A DNA stretch of 64,000 bases from Ahaetulla prasina (lineage: Eukaryota; Chordata; Lepidosauria; Squamata; Colubridae). A program made the position numbers and the translations under genes. Under the pieces are notes generated by a model, which saw nothing but the letters and a program-made list of their open reading frames with translations, did no database searches and was not told the origin of the DNA. Within the stretch, counting starts at the first letter, position 1; the number at the start of each line of letters is the position of its first letter. The stretch is from positions 93,857,825 to 93,921,824 of the forward strand of contig NC_080543.1 of NCBI RefSeq assembly GCF_028640845.1, given 5' to 3'. Below are positions 46,111 to 56,425 of the stretch, piece after piece.

Positions 46111-47152
46111 GGAAAGTTATGATGTAAAGATGTAACACTGTTGAGAAGGAAATTATCATGGAGATTGGGAGCTCTGTGTAATCAGGGTTCTCTGTTACAT
46201 TAAATATTTCAACCCTATCAGTCAGTTGCATTACTCCTTTATTTCTTCCAAATTAACTTGTAGAAATGAGATGGGAATATGTCCCATAGCTTCTCCATGC
46301 ACTAAAGAAAGTCTTTTTCAGGGATATTGTGGGGATTATTAAGATATGCTTTGTGAAATACTCTTCATCAAATCAAAAAGGGTATACAAATGTTGAATGT
46401 TATTTCAATAGAGAGATCAAAAGCTTTTATGGAAAATGACTCACCTTTAGGCAGATATTCCTTTCCAGAACTGCTATAGAGTACATGTATCAACATAGTT
46501 AATTGTCCCCCCGTCCATAAATGCTGCAGTAATGGAAAGTCTCCACCACTGGTGATGGATCGTCTTACATTTAATGAAAAAATCAAAATTTTCAGACATT
46601 GCTCTCTAGGTTTGAAATACTTTCCCTAAGCTTGAACAAAAAAGAGAGCAGAATAATGGATTTCACTTCCACCTGTATTTGTTTTAAACTAGAAGATACA
46701 ACCAGACTTGACATCACATATAATAAATAACATACCCAGCTTTGAAAACAACAACAACACACACAAGATAAAGGAGAGGAATCCATGTTTGGAACTGAAT
46801 TATACAAGCATGTTGGAGGTTGTAATATGTTCATTATGATTCCCATATGTATTATGGTAATTCATTATGAAATGTCTTTTCCAGAACCTTTATAGAATAA
46901 GAAATAGCTCAAAACATCTTGCATGAGCTATTTGAATTTACTTGTCATTTTAACTGCGAGAGGTAAATGTGAAAAATTATGTACATTTATCTATTGCCCC
47001 AATTAACATATGTCAGCTATCAAGTTACTTCATTTTGTCTCTTCATTCTTCATACTTATACATGTAGTATAAGCACATGTATTTTTCTTTTTCTCTTGCT
47101 TTGGCCTATTTCATGCTTCTACATCCAAAATTTGCGCGATTAAAAAAAAGTC
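46111..47152. other. No recognised feature
   Basis: AT-rich, no domain or repeat termini recognised. Confidence 0.5.
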
Positions 47153-47160
47153 TGTTAAAC

Positions 47161-47634
47161 CAGCGGTTCTCAACCTGTGGGTCAGGACCCCATTGGGGGT
47201 CGAATGATGATTTGCCAGGGGTCGCCTAAGACCATCGGAAATATGGGAAGTATACTTGCGAGTCAAAGAATCACACTCCAATGGTTGACTCCACAAGCCA
47301 GCTGCAGGCTCTTCAAATCGCTAGCCGAATTCGGCTTCAGGCGCGATGAATTAAAAAAGAGAGAAATCTTTGCTCTGATGTCTCCCTCTCAAGCCAGCTG
47401 CAATCACTCCCAATCGCTAGCCTAATCTGGCTTCAGGCGTGATAAACTTAATAGGGGAGGAGTCTCTGCTTTAATTCCTCCGTCCTCAAGGCAATCGCAA
47501 GCAGTTCAGATCGCTAGCCAATACCACTTCAGGCGCAATAAATTCAAAATGAAAATAATTTTACGGTTGGGGTCGCCACATCGTGGGGAATTGTATTAAA
47601 GGGGTCACAGCACTATAAAGGTTGAGAACCACTG
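47161..47634. mobile_element. SPIN-like non-autonomous hAT element
   Basis: It starts CAGCGGTTCTCAACCTGTGG and ends GGTTGAGAACCACTG, with GGGGGTCGAATGATGATTTG and GGGGTCGCCTAAGACCATCG inside. These are the ends I recall for SPIN (Space Invader) hAT transposons, known for horizontal transfer among tetrapods including squamates. Perfect 8-bp duplications TGTTAAAC lie at 47153-47160 and 47635-47642. The 474-bp body carries about 2.7 tandem copies of a 96-97 bp unit and no transposase. Confidence 0.8.
47294..47552. repeat. Degenerate 96-97 bp tandem repeat inside SPIN-like element
   Basis: Units start at 47294, 47390 and 47487. Shared blocks are CAAGCCAGCTGCA, ATCGCTAGCC and CTTCAGGCG-GAT-AA. 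The third unit is incomplete and more divergent. Confidence 0.75.
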
Positions 47635-47642
47635 TGTTAAAC

Positions 47643-48302
47643 TCTTTCCCTTTCCTTGAGGAGCACCCGGAGACTCCGGGTAGTTCAGAATGCGGCTGCG
47701 CGGGTGATAGAGGGAGCCCCTCGTGGCTCCCATGTAACACCCCTCCTGCGCAGACTGCACTGGCTGCCTGTGGTTTTCCGGGTGCGCTTCAAGGTTTTGG
47801 TAATGATCTTCAAAGCGCTCCATGGCATAGGTCCGGGTTACTTATGGGACCGTCTACTGCCACAGAATGCCTCCCACCGGCCCGTGCACTCTCACAGGGA
47901 GGGACTCCTCAGGGTGCCGTCGGCCAGGCAGTGCCGACTGGCGACGCCCAGGGGAAGGGCCTTTTCTGTGGGGGCTCCCACCCTCTGGAACGAGCTTCCC
48001 CCAGGACTTCGTCAACTTCCTGACCTTCGGACCTTCTGCCGCGAGCTCAAGACACATCTATTCATTTCTGCAGGACTGGACTAGATTTTTTAAAATTTTA
48101 AATGTCTAATTTTAGATTTGGTTTTAAATTGGGTTTTATTGTTTATATGTCTATTTTAAATTTTGGCCTATATAATAAGTTTTTTAGATGAATGTTTTAC
48201 TTTGTATATTTATGTGTTTTTATATGGCTGTACACCGCCCTGAGTCCCTAGGGAGATAGGGCGGTATAAAAGTATGAATAAATAAATAAATAAATAATAA
48301 TA
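47643..48302 (+). mobile_element. L2-like LINE, 5'-truncated
   Basis: The coding part starts at about 47660 and the 3' UTR ends with CCGCCCTGAGTCCCTAGGG, AGATAGGGCGGTATAAAAG and an (AATA)n/(AAT)n tail to 48302. It abuts the target duplication of the SPIN-like element. Confidence 0.85.
47656..48084 (+). pseudogene. L2-like ORF2 C-terminal tail, open
   Basis: About 140 codons from RRLRVVQNAAARVIEGAPRG through LLRRLHWLPVVFRVRFKVLV, HREGLLRVPSARQ and WNELPPGLRQLPDLRTFCRE to a stop at 48084. It corresponds only to the region after the RT thumb. The catalytic domain is absent. Confidence 0.8.
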
Positions 48303-48848
48303 ACAGGGAGGTTGCTGATATCTTAGAGTTCAATGCCAGAATTCAGGATGTCCAAAAAATCTTGCTCTACTGTCGGAATGAACATATATATTAGTGGGAC
48401 GAAGGGAGGGAGAGAGAGAGCGGGGGAGGAGTGTCTAGGAAATGTGGGAATTTGCAGATATAGTTTGCAAGGATGTAGAATTGTTGTTGGACTCAGAACA
48501 TTAATCTTAGTTTAATCCCAAGTGATTAGAATCATTTGGTGCTCAGATGTATAGAGTCCCAAGCTTGTTGGTAAATTGTTCTGGCAGGTCATAGAAAGTG
48601 ATATTCCTATTGGCAGATAAGCATGAGGAAACTGAGGAAAAGGTAGCTAAATTCCATGTTTCTGCTAATGCCTTTTGGAGACTAAGCTCTTTTTCAAGGG
48701 GCAGACAGAAGCATTTATTTTGCCATAGAAAAGCTTTAGGATAAAACTTATATGTGAATGTTTACCCCTTTCCCCATTTTTATGCTTTGCAGTCTATATA
48801 TGTGCCCTTCTGGATGTGTTTGCTCATTTTATCAGACTGGCCTATAAA
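48303..48848. other. No recognised feature
   Basis: Includes a short (GAGA)n-like purine tract near 48409-48430. No gene recognised. Confidence 0.5.
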
Positions 48849-48853
48849 CTTTT

Positions 48854-49031
48854 TGTTAAGTTCGGGAAGTAACGAGGCTGGAGACCAGGGTAGTGACAAC
48901 AGCTCTTTAATATAGGGTGAACCCAGCAACCTGGCTGGGGAAAAACAACCCTTTATATACTGTTTAACCGGCGGCTTCAACCAATCAGCAACGTGCTTGT
49001 TTCCCGCCTAAATATTTAAAGATACATAACA
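48854..49031 (-). repeat. 3' LTR of Gypsy element
   Basis: 178 bp, base-for-base identical by eye to 53247-53424. On the minus strand it starts TGTTATGTATC and ends CGAACTTAACA. Confidence 0.95.
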
Positions 49032-49044
49032 CTCCTCCCCTCCC
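49032..49044 (-). other. Polypurine tract
   Basis: GGGAGGGGAGGAG on the minus strand directly abuts the start of the 3' LTR, where it would prime plus-strand DNA synthesis. Confidence 0.85.
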
Positions 49045-49082
49045 AGAAAACACTTTACCACTATTTACATATTATTTACATG

Positions 49083-50443
49083 TTATTTTTCGACGTAGTC
49101 ACGCAAATAACCTGGGCGTCTCCTAATTCTTTCGGACCTGCGCGGTTCAGTCCTGGGTGGTGTTTTGAGCTGGTCGGAGGGGCTTTTTTCTCCTCCCAGC
49201 TCTTTCTCTAGGCCATCGGGCCCTGGATTACTGGCAGTCTCTTTTTCTTGGCCCTCCGGCCTTGGATTACTTTTAGAGTTTTCCCTGCTGTTTCCATCGG
49301 GAACCTGATGGCGTCGCTGGACCTCCGGGACCTCAGCTAAGTCTTGCGCCTCCCCCGGGTTATGGTCAGCTGTGGATTCAAATAAGGAGTGGTCATGATC
49401 TGTCTCATTTAGCTTGGGTTGTTCAGCTCTTCGTTTCCTTATCTGATCTATGTGGCGCCTCCATACTCGGTTATCTTGTAACTCGATCAAGTATGACTTT
49501 GGGCCGGTTGTTTTTATGATTTGCCCTGCGAGCCAACTTGGGCCGTCCCCATAGTTGCGGGCCCACACTCGGTCGCCTATGCCCATTTCTCTCGTTTTTT
49601 CTAGTTCCCCCTTGTACCCCTCTGGTGTGTAATGGGGATTCAAACGGTCAAGTGGGCACCGGAGCTTCCGTCCCATCAATAATTCGGCTGGGCTTCTGCC
49701 TGTAGCAGTGCTTGGGGTTCTATGCTGAACAGCCAGAAAGAAATCTATCTTTGTTTGCCAGTCACCTGGCTTGAGCCTGGACAATGCCTCCTTAGCGCTC
49801 CGGACGGAACGCTCTGCAAGGCCATTCAACGCAGGGTGGAAAGGCGCAGAGAGGGCATGTCGGATGCCCTCCTCTGCCAAGTATTCCTCAAACTGGGCTG
49901 CCATGAATTGCGGGCCGTTGTCGGACACCAGAGTGTCAGGCAACCCGTGGGTTGCGAATAGGTGGCGCAGGGCTGCGATTACTGCCTCGGCTATCGTGGA
50001 TTTCATGAGTATGATCTCCAACCATTTAGAGAAAGCGTCGACAACCACTAAGAAGGTTTGGCCGTGGAAAGGGCCAGCAAAATCAATGTGGATTCTTGAC
50101 CAGGGCCCTTGGGGTTTTTCCCATTCCCTGACTGGGGCCGTTGGGGGTAGAGGTCTGGACTCTTGGCAAGCCTGGCATTTCCCTACCCTCTCAGCAATCT
50201 CTGAGTCCATGAGTGGCCACCACACATAGCTTCTTGCTAGCCCCTTCATCCTTACAATCCCTGGGTGACCCTCGTGGAGGAGGTCCAATACCCTTCCCCT
50301 CAATTTCTCCGGGATTACCACTCGATCACCCCATAACAGGCACCCCCCTTGAGCCGAGAGCTCATCACGTTTTTTTACAAATTCCTTAAACCGTTCGCCC
50401 GGCGCAGCGGGCCACCCTCTTTGTACCCAACCGAGTACAGTCC
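49083..50443 (-). pseudogene. Gypsy integrase and C-terminal tail
   Basis: About 450 open codons. Counting from 50501, the HHCC zinc-binding domain has H76, H80, C109 and C112. The catalytic core has D140 (HIDFAGP), D194 (SDNGPQF) and E230 (NGLAERS), giving an exact D-X35-E spacing. A chromodomain is not evident. The tail is Glu/Lys/Pro-rich and ends RIRRRPGYLRDYVEK. The catalytic residues are all present. The frame is offset by one base from the RNase H frame at about 50444, so it would not be translated as part of Gag-Pol. The first ~20 codons read from 50501 are out-of-frame and not integrase. Confidence 0.9.
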
Positions 50444-51309
50444 CGGTATGATGCCCGAGCCACTTCCTTAGATGTGACTGGGCCAGAGTCCAAAGAGTCA
50501 ATAAGCAGGATGGGCGTCCCCGGAGTGGGATCTTCGATCGCCCCTGGTAGTGGGCATCTGCTTAACGCGTCCGCATGACCCACTTCTTTTCCTGGTCGAT
50601 GCTGCAGCTTGTAAGAATAAGCGGCTAAGAAAATAGTCCATTGAGTCAATCGTGGCGAAAGTGCCACAGGCGTTGGGCGGTCGCCAGCCAGTATTCCTAA
50701 CAGCGGTCTGTGGTCAGTCACAATTTCAAAGTCTCGCCCAAAAACATATTCGTGAAATTTTTTTACCCCTGACACAATTGCTAGCGCTTCCTTATCTAAC
50801 TGGCTATAGTTCCTCTCTGGGGAGGACATCGTTCTGGAGTAGAAGGCTATAGGGGCTTCTGTGCCGTTTGGCAGTCTGTGGCTGAGCACAGCCCCCACCC
50901 CGTAAGGGGAGGCATCGCAAACCAGCACTAATGGCAATGAGCTATGATACTGGATGAGCAGGCTGTCGCTCGAGAGCAGGTTTTTTACTGCTTCGAAAGC
51001 TCTACTTTCCGACTTTCCCCAAGACCAAGCAGTATTTTTCCCTAGAAGCTTATGCAGCGGTTCAGCAATGGTCGCTTTGTTTTTTTAAAAAACCGCGTAA
51101 AAATTCACTAGCCCTAGGAATGCCTGTAGCTCTGTTTTGTTTTTGGGCGCTGGAGCCTTTCTGATTGCCTTGACCTTGCTCTCAGTGGGGTGGATTCCTT
51201 TCTTGTCTATTCGGTAGCCCAAGAATTCGACGGATTCTACCCCTATCTGGCATTTGTTCACTTTAACCTTTAGTCCGGCTGACCGGAAAATGCCCAGAAC
51301 TTTTCTCAA
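50386..51309 (-). pseudogene. Gypsy reverse transcriptase end, connection and RNase H
   Basis: The part from 51309 carries RT motifs after the catalytic box (VNKCQIGVESVEFLGYRID, LQAFLGLVNFYA). A TAA stop at 51085-51087 interrupts the frame within a T6A7 tract. The same frame continues with RNase H: LVLVCDASPYGVGAVL (first catalytic Asp), NYSQLDKEALAI (Glu) and IVTDHRPLLGIL (Asp). It ends at 50386 after a one-base shift near 50444. The RNase H residues are intact, but the polypeptide is split. Confidence 0.85.
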
Positions 51310-51460
51310 CGCTCCCCAATTCCTCTCGTTTTGCTGATATCAATACATCATCAGTAGGAACTACCCTGGGAGCCCTTGCAGAAGTCGTTCCATCAAATTT
51401 TGGAACAGCCCGGTGCCACACTCACCCCAAATTGTAATCGGGTACACTTGAAGGCCCCCT
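51310..51460 (-). pseudogene. Gypsy RT catalytic-core segment, multiply frameshifted
   Basis: Conserved pieces appear in alternating frames: GAFKCTRLQFGVSVAPG, then LFQNLMERLLQGLPG, then a degraded VVP-DDVLIS box, then GALRKVLGIF. Breaks fall at short homopolymers near 51455-51459, 51409-51411, 51366-51368 and 51329-51332, plus a 3-base loss that removes the aromatic pair before DD. The catalytic motif is therefore defective as written. Confidence 0.8.
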
Positions 51461-53149
51461 GTGAGTTACAATCGTTTGGGCTTGGGCTGTGTTGGCGTCT
51501 ACGGGCAGTTGTTGGTAGGCTTGAGCCAAGTCTAACTTTGCAAAGACTTGCCCTTGCCCCAAAGAGTGCAGCAAGTGTTGCACCACGGGAACTGGGTAAG
51601 CGCTTTTCTGTAAGGCTTTGTTTAGCGTCGCCTTGTAGTCAGCGCAGATTCTAATTGACCCATCTGGTTTTACTGGGGTGACGATTGGCGTCTCCCACTT
51701 TGCGTGATCGACTGGCACCAAAATCCCCTGATTTATGAGCTTATCTAGCTCCTTGTCAATTTTAGGTTTAAGGGCAAAAGGGACTCTCCTTGCCTTTAAC
51801 CTAATGGGAGCTACCTGGGGGTCTAAGTTGAAGGAAATAGGGGTCCCCTTGTACTTGCCCAGGCAGTCCTTGAAGACATCTTCGAACTCGTTCATGAGTA
51901 TGTCTTTCAGGTTACAGTCACTTCTGTAGATGCCAGTCACTCCCATGCCCAGTGCACGAAACCAGTCTAGTCCCAACAAACTAGGCAGGGTCCCTTCGAT
52001 GATCGTGATGGGTAGGGTCTTCTTGTGTGGTCCGTACTCGACTCGGACGGAGGTGGTCCCTCGAACAGGGATGCGATTCCCTTGGTAGTCGTGGACTCGT
52101 AGCCGTTGTGTTTGCAGGTGGCGCTTCGCGACTGACGGCAGTGACTTCGCCAAAGTGTCCCAGGACATGATGGTGATCGCTGACCCGGTGTCCACTTCGA
52201 GTCGGCACCGGACTCCTTCTATTTTGGGTTTGGTGAAGATCTTCTTCTCCACCCGGGTTGAGGTGCGGCCTATGACCACCGTTGTTTGATTTGAATCCGT
52301 GCCTTTTTTGTTTGAGCCAATCGCGGGTCGCCTTGCCGATCCCGCGCTCTGATTGGCCGATTTGAATTTTCGGCGGGAAGGTTGGGGAGCTCGACAGACT
52401 TGAGCTAGGTGCCCTTTCTTCTCGCACCGCCGACATGTTGCGTCCTTAAACTTGCAGCGTTGGCGCTGGTGTTGACCCCCGCAACTTCCGCATTCGTCCC
52501 GGTTCTCTTGGCCCCGTTTCTCAGTTCGGCAAACCCCTTCCTCATCCTCACCGTCAGATTCGGTTTGGATCTCTTCTTGGTGCACCGGGGTTGACTTTGT
52601 GCTCGCCTTTGGTGTGAGAGGCTTCTGCAGTGTCTCCGCCACTTGGGTGGACATTTCATGTGCTCTGGCTTCGTCCAGGGCGTTTGCCAGCGTCAGATTG
52701 CTTTTCGATAGCAGCCGCCTCCGCAAACGCATGTCTCGGACCCCCCTGATGAGTTGCTCCAGCAGCACCTCGTCCAGGTCTCGGTACCCACAGTCTTTGG
52801 AGGCTTTCCGCAGGGCGGCCATGTAGTCGCCGATGGATTCGCCCTCTAGCTGTCGGCGCTCTCCAAATTCAAAACGCCGCACGTATTTGGACGGCGTTGG
52901 CGCGAAATGGTTTTTTAACAGGGTTTGCAGAGTTTGCCACGATACCGATTGTATCGGCGTTGGCTCTGCCAGGGCTTCCGCGATGTCGATGACCTCGGGA
53001 CCGCAGTGGCTCAAGAAGTAAGCCCTTTTGCGGTTGTCTGGAACTCCTTGCAGTTTGTTGGCTTCTAGAAAGCTTTCGAAACGGGTCATATACGTTCCCC
53101 ATTTCTCTCTAGCCGGGTCAAACGGTGCGGGCGGAGTGTAACTGGCCAT
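51422..53149 (-). pseudogene. Gypsy Gag-protease-RT (N-terminal part), open 575 codons
   Basis: It begins ATG at 53149, about 80 bases after the primer site. A capsid-like Gag lies in residues 1-180. Two zinc knuckles are at about 220-251 (CGSCGGQHQRQRC and CRRCEKKGHLAQVC). The aspartic protease has VDTGSAITIMSW at about 319. The RT begins near residue 450 with FAKLDLAQAYQQLPVD carrying the first catalytic Asp. Gag and Pol are in one frame with no frameshift site between them. The frame ends early at 51422 after a one-base loss in a C5 run (51455-51459, plus strand), just before the catalytic FDD region. Confidence 0.9.
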
Positions 53150-53227
53150 TTCCGCTTTTCTGCCCTGTGTTTGCTGGGTTCGGTTCTTTCGTGCTTCAGC
53201 TCGGTTCTGGTGCTCCTTAGCCTCGAT

Positions 53228-53245
53228 ATCCCATCCTCGTCGCCA
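53228..53245 (-). other. Primer-binding site, tRNA-Ser(GCT)
   Basis: TGGCGACGAGGATGGGAT on the minus strand is exactly complementary over 18 bases to the 3' end of vertebrate tRNA-Ser(GCT) including CCA, as I recall that tRNA. It lies one base inside the 5' LTR, the standard position. Confidence 0.85.
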
Positions 53246-53246
53246 G

Positions 53247-53424
53247 TGTTAAGTTCGGGAAGTAACGAGGCTGGAGACCAGGGTAGTGACAACAGCTCTT
53301 TAATATAGGGTGAACCCAGCAACCTGGCTGGGGAAAAACAACCCTTTATATACTGTTTAACCGGCGGCTTCAACCAATCAGCAACGTGCTTGTTTCCCGC
53401 CTAAATATTTAAAGATACATAACA
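53247..53424 (-). repeat. 5' LTR of Gypsy element
   Basis: 178 bp, identical to the 3' LTR. Unusually short for an LTR. It contains the promoter and poly(A) signals listed separately. Confidence 0.95.
53299..53378 (-). promoter_or_regulatory. LTR promoter: CCAAT box, TATA box, poly(A) signal
   Basis: On the minus strand ATTGG (53374-53378) is followed by TATATAAAG (53344-53352) and ATTAAA (53299-53304). The order and spacing fit a compact U3-R unit, with transcription starting about 30 bp after the TATA box and the poly(A) signal near the end of R. Confidence 0.7.
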
Positions 53425-53429
53425 CTTTT

Positions 53430-55205
53430 GACATCATTACTAATGGGTTCTTTTTATTTCTAATAGTTTTGGACATTTGGCATTGGCATCCATCTCTGGT
53501 GACTGAGCATCTCACAGACATTGGATGAGAAAATCAGAATAATCATAGCCACTAAGATTCATTGACCCAGAGCAGGACCAAATGCTTTATCACAAGATTA
53601 AAGGTAGCATTTAATTTTTTTGCTCCAGATATTTATAACTATATGATACACTAGGTTTTTTTTTGTTTATTTATATCCAATAAATAATTTATTATTTATA
53701 ATAAATTATTTTTATTATAAATAATATGGACAATAAAAAATTGTCCAATAAAATAATATAAAATAAAAAGGGAAATGGAGCAAAATATCACCTATAACTA
53801 GCTTGAAAGAACTACATTTAACATAATGAAAGAAGTACACTGGCTGATGACTTTATATATACTTAAATGTAACTTTATAACAAATATTATTATTGAAAGA
53901 TGCATATCAGATTCGTAACAGATATCCAACCGAACATACTATTTTTGGCCTTTAAAATATTTTCCCTCAGACTAACTTGAGGCAAATAGGTGCAGTTTTC
54001 AGGGAATGTAGATGCTTACTTTTTAAAATTTGCTTATTTTTTAATGCAATAAATGTTGAAATTGTTTATGCTACTCACTGACCTCAGTACATTTCATTCA
54101 TTTTATGTTAACATTTTCTGTTGTTTTCACCAGCCAGAGCATTTATGAAGAGAGCTATACCTGTTATGGAAAAGCAGAAGTTTGGCTTAAACTATAATTC
54201 TGTGAAATTATAATCTGCTGGTTTCTCTTCCATCTAAAGATAGAACCATATATGAAACCAAAATACAAATTAGCTTAGCAGCAGACAATAGATTTAATAA
54301 TAAATATCACAACAGAAACAATTAAATATGTAATTCTGCTTAAACTATTGAATATTTTTCACAATCATATATTCCCTCTATTTGAATTGAAGAAAAATAA
54401 AATTAAAACATATTCCTTAAATTCCACTATTTCCACTGTGCTTTAACTTTTAGTCTCTTGTTCACAATATACACTCAGCTACTATAAATAAACTATTGGA
54501 ATATAATCTTGTAATGGTTGGGGAATCAATACTAGAAAACAAAAATTTTAAAATAGCAGCTCATGCATAGTTAAATTCCACTGCAGTCAAATAAAATCAG
54601 GCAATAAATCTGTAGTTTATAATACTGCTGATTTTAGCTTCATTTAATATTCACATGGCAACACCTTCTCTAAAGTGTTTCAAATTCTGATTGATAAATA
54701 GCTTCTGCTTTGCTAAAACAGACAGCTTTGGGGAAATGATTATGCTAAGGTCTAGCAGCAGAAATGCAGCAATTCTTTAAAAAAGAAGAAAAATTGAAAA
54801 CAAAATTGGAGTAGGTATAACTTCAGAAAAGGGCATTGTTTGTGAATACTAAAGAGACAAGAATAGATAGGAGAGAGACATTAGAATAGAAGAGGGCGCA
54901 CCAGAAACTAAATCTATGATTTAGATGGCAAAATAAAATTATTTTGAGGACAAGGAAGTTCCTCAAACTGGCAACTGACAAGCATGTGTGTAACTTTCTT
55001 CAATTGGCTATATCTCTTCCTATTTCTGCTCTTCTCCCTATTCCTTCTTACTTTGTTCCTAGTGCTGTACTTCATCCCTCCTTTCCTTTCAGCTTGCCCA
55101 GGAACTTGAATGGACGTTCCTTGCATATGGATGGGGTGTTACCTCCATCTCATGCTACTCCTGAAACAATCTAGAACAGTTAGCATGATAGGAGACCATA
55201 TCCTC
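53430..55205. other. Gene-free stretch
   Basis: AT-rich. 53680-53760 consists of inverted AATAAATTATTTATTATAAA-type sequence. No gene or family recognised. Confidence 0.5.
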
Positions 55206-55433
55206 ACTTTCTTTCAGCTTGGAGGCATTTAGGCAAAATATATAAAGTGTTGAAATGGGACAAAATAGGACAAACAGGCAGAAGACTGGTAGAATGCACC
55301 CATAACACCAACTAGCAGTCAGAAGCCATGATGAAACCTCTTTAACTTCATAACCTATGGACAGACTTAACCCTAGTTTCAACTGGGAAACTGTGACCAT
55401 CCAAGACCCAAGTCAGGTCAAAAAACACTAGGG

Positions 55434-55848
55434 CCGTGATGGTGAACCTATGGGATACGTGCCACAGGTGGCATGCAGAGCCATATCTGTGGGCATATGA
55501 GCGTTGCCCTAGCTCAGCTACAGCGCACATGCACACGCTGGCCAGCTGGTTTTCGGGCCTTCTGGGCCCACCAGAAGTTGGAAAACAGGCTGTTTCTAGT
55601 CTCCGGAGGGCCTTGGGGGGAGAGAGGGGGAGGCCGTTTTCACCCTCCCCAGGCTCCAAGAAAGTCTCTGGAGCCTGGGGTGGGTGAAAAATGGGCCTAT
55701 AAGGCCCACCATGCATGCCAAAAGCAGGGGGAGCACAGGGGACTCACATGCGCATGCATGGGGGGTTTGCATTGAATTATGGATGTGGACACACATGCGT
55801 GTGATCCCCACTTTTGGCACACGATGGCAAAAAGGTTAGCCATCACTG
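55434..55848. mobile_element. Non-autonomous hAT element nested in PLE
   Basis: The ends CCGTGATGGTGAACC and GGTTAGCCATCACTG are inverted. Perfect 8-bp duplications CACTAGGG flank it at 55426-55433 and 55849-55856. Length is 415 bp, GC-rich, without transposase. Removal restores the PLE sequence seen at 27.85 kb. Confidence 0.9.
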
Positions 55849-56000
55849 CACTAGGGAATTTCTGGAAATGTGCCACTCTGACAATTAGCCATCAATAGAC
55901 ACACAGACATAAACAATATCTACATACTATGCAAAAGAGACTGTTAACAAGCCAAAAAAAGGGGAGAGAGAAAACAAAACATCTCTCCACCAGCAATCAG

Positions 56001-56137
56001 GACCCAGATTGTTGGGGGCAATAAAAGTTGACTTTGTTTATAATATACAAATGGATGAAGACTATTGCTTAACACTGTATAAGCCGCCCTGAGTCTTCGG
56101 AGAAGGGCGGGATATAAATTCAAATAAAATTAAAAAA
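56001..56137 (+). mobile_element. 5'-truncated SINE with L2-like tail, nested in PLE
   Basis: GACCCAGATTGTTGGGGGCA body and GCCCTGAGTCTTCGGAGAAG, GGCGGGATATAAATT tail, then A-rich. AATCAG at 55995-56000 and 56138-56143 flanks it as a 6-bp target duplication. Confidence 0.75.
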
Positions 56138-56425
56138 AATCAGCAACCAGATGAACATAGATTAACTCCAAGATTAACATCAAACCAACAATCAAGAAGT
56201 AAACCATACCCCAATCAAAAACTGCCAAATTAGCTAACAGTAAACAACCCAACCAAAGAACCACCAAGATCACTCTCACCAACACTGTCAGGATAAGCCA
56301 CTCGAATATAAACTGAGGCCAAACCCCACTCCTTACTAGCACTAATGATGTTTTCCTAGTTTGGGTAATGAAATGTCTGCAAGAAAACAACTAAGCTCAG
56401 AGAGCACTAAGGACCACACAAAGCA

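Larger units (their letters stand above)
48854..53424 (-). mobile_element. Full-length Ty3/Gypsy LTR retrotransposon
   Basis: The 4571-bp element has identical 178-bp LTRs (48854-49031 and 53247-53424) with TG..CA ends and 5-bp target duplications CTTTT at 48849-48853 and 53425-53429. It has a tRNA-Ser primer-binding site, a polypurine tract and Gag-protease-RT-RNase H-integrase in Ty3/Gypsy order on the minus strand. LTR identity implies very recent insertion. Two CCHC knuckles plus tRNA-Ser priming suggest a Mag-like lineage, which I did not verify. Pol is broken by several frameshifts and one nonsense codon. Confidence 0.95.
55206..56425 (+). pseudogene. Penelope-like element remnant with two nested insertions
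   Basis: IGQTGRRL (55265-55288) matches the second GIY-YIG signature of the 27.6 kb copy. TTTCAACTGGGAAACTGTGA, AATTTCTGGAAATGTG and ACACACAGACATAAAC match its C-terminal region and 3' UTR. The 3' end carries the terminal motif with a mutated core (CTAATGATG...GGTAATGAAATGTCTGCAAG at 56343-56386). RT is absent. A hAT element (55434-55848) and a SINE fragment (56001-56137) are inserted in it. Confidence 0.65.

Noticed and set aside
53086..53373. Frame beginning within the 5' LTR, repeated at 48780-48980
   Set aside because: It is the translation of the LTR itself on the coding strand and is identical in both LTRs.
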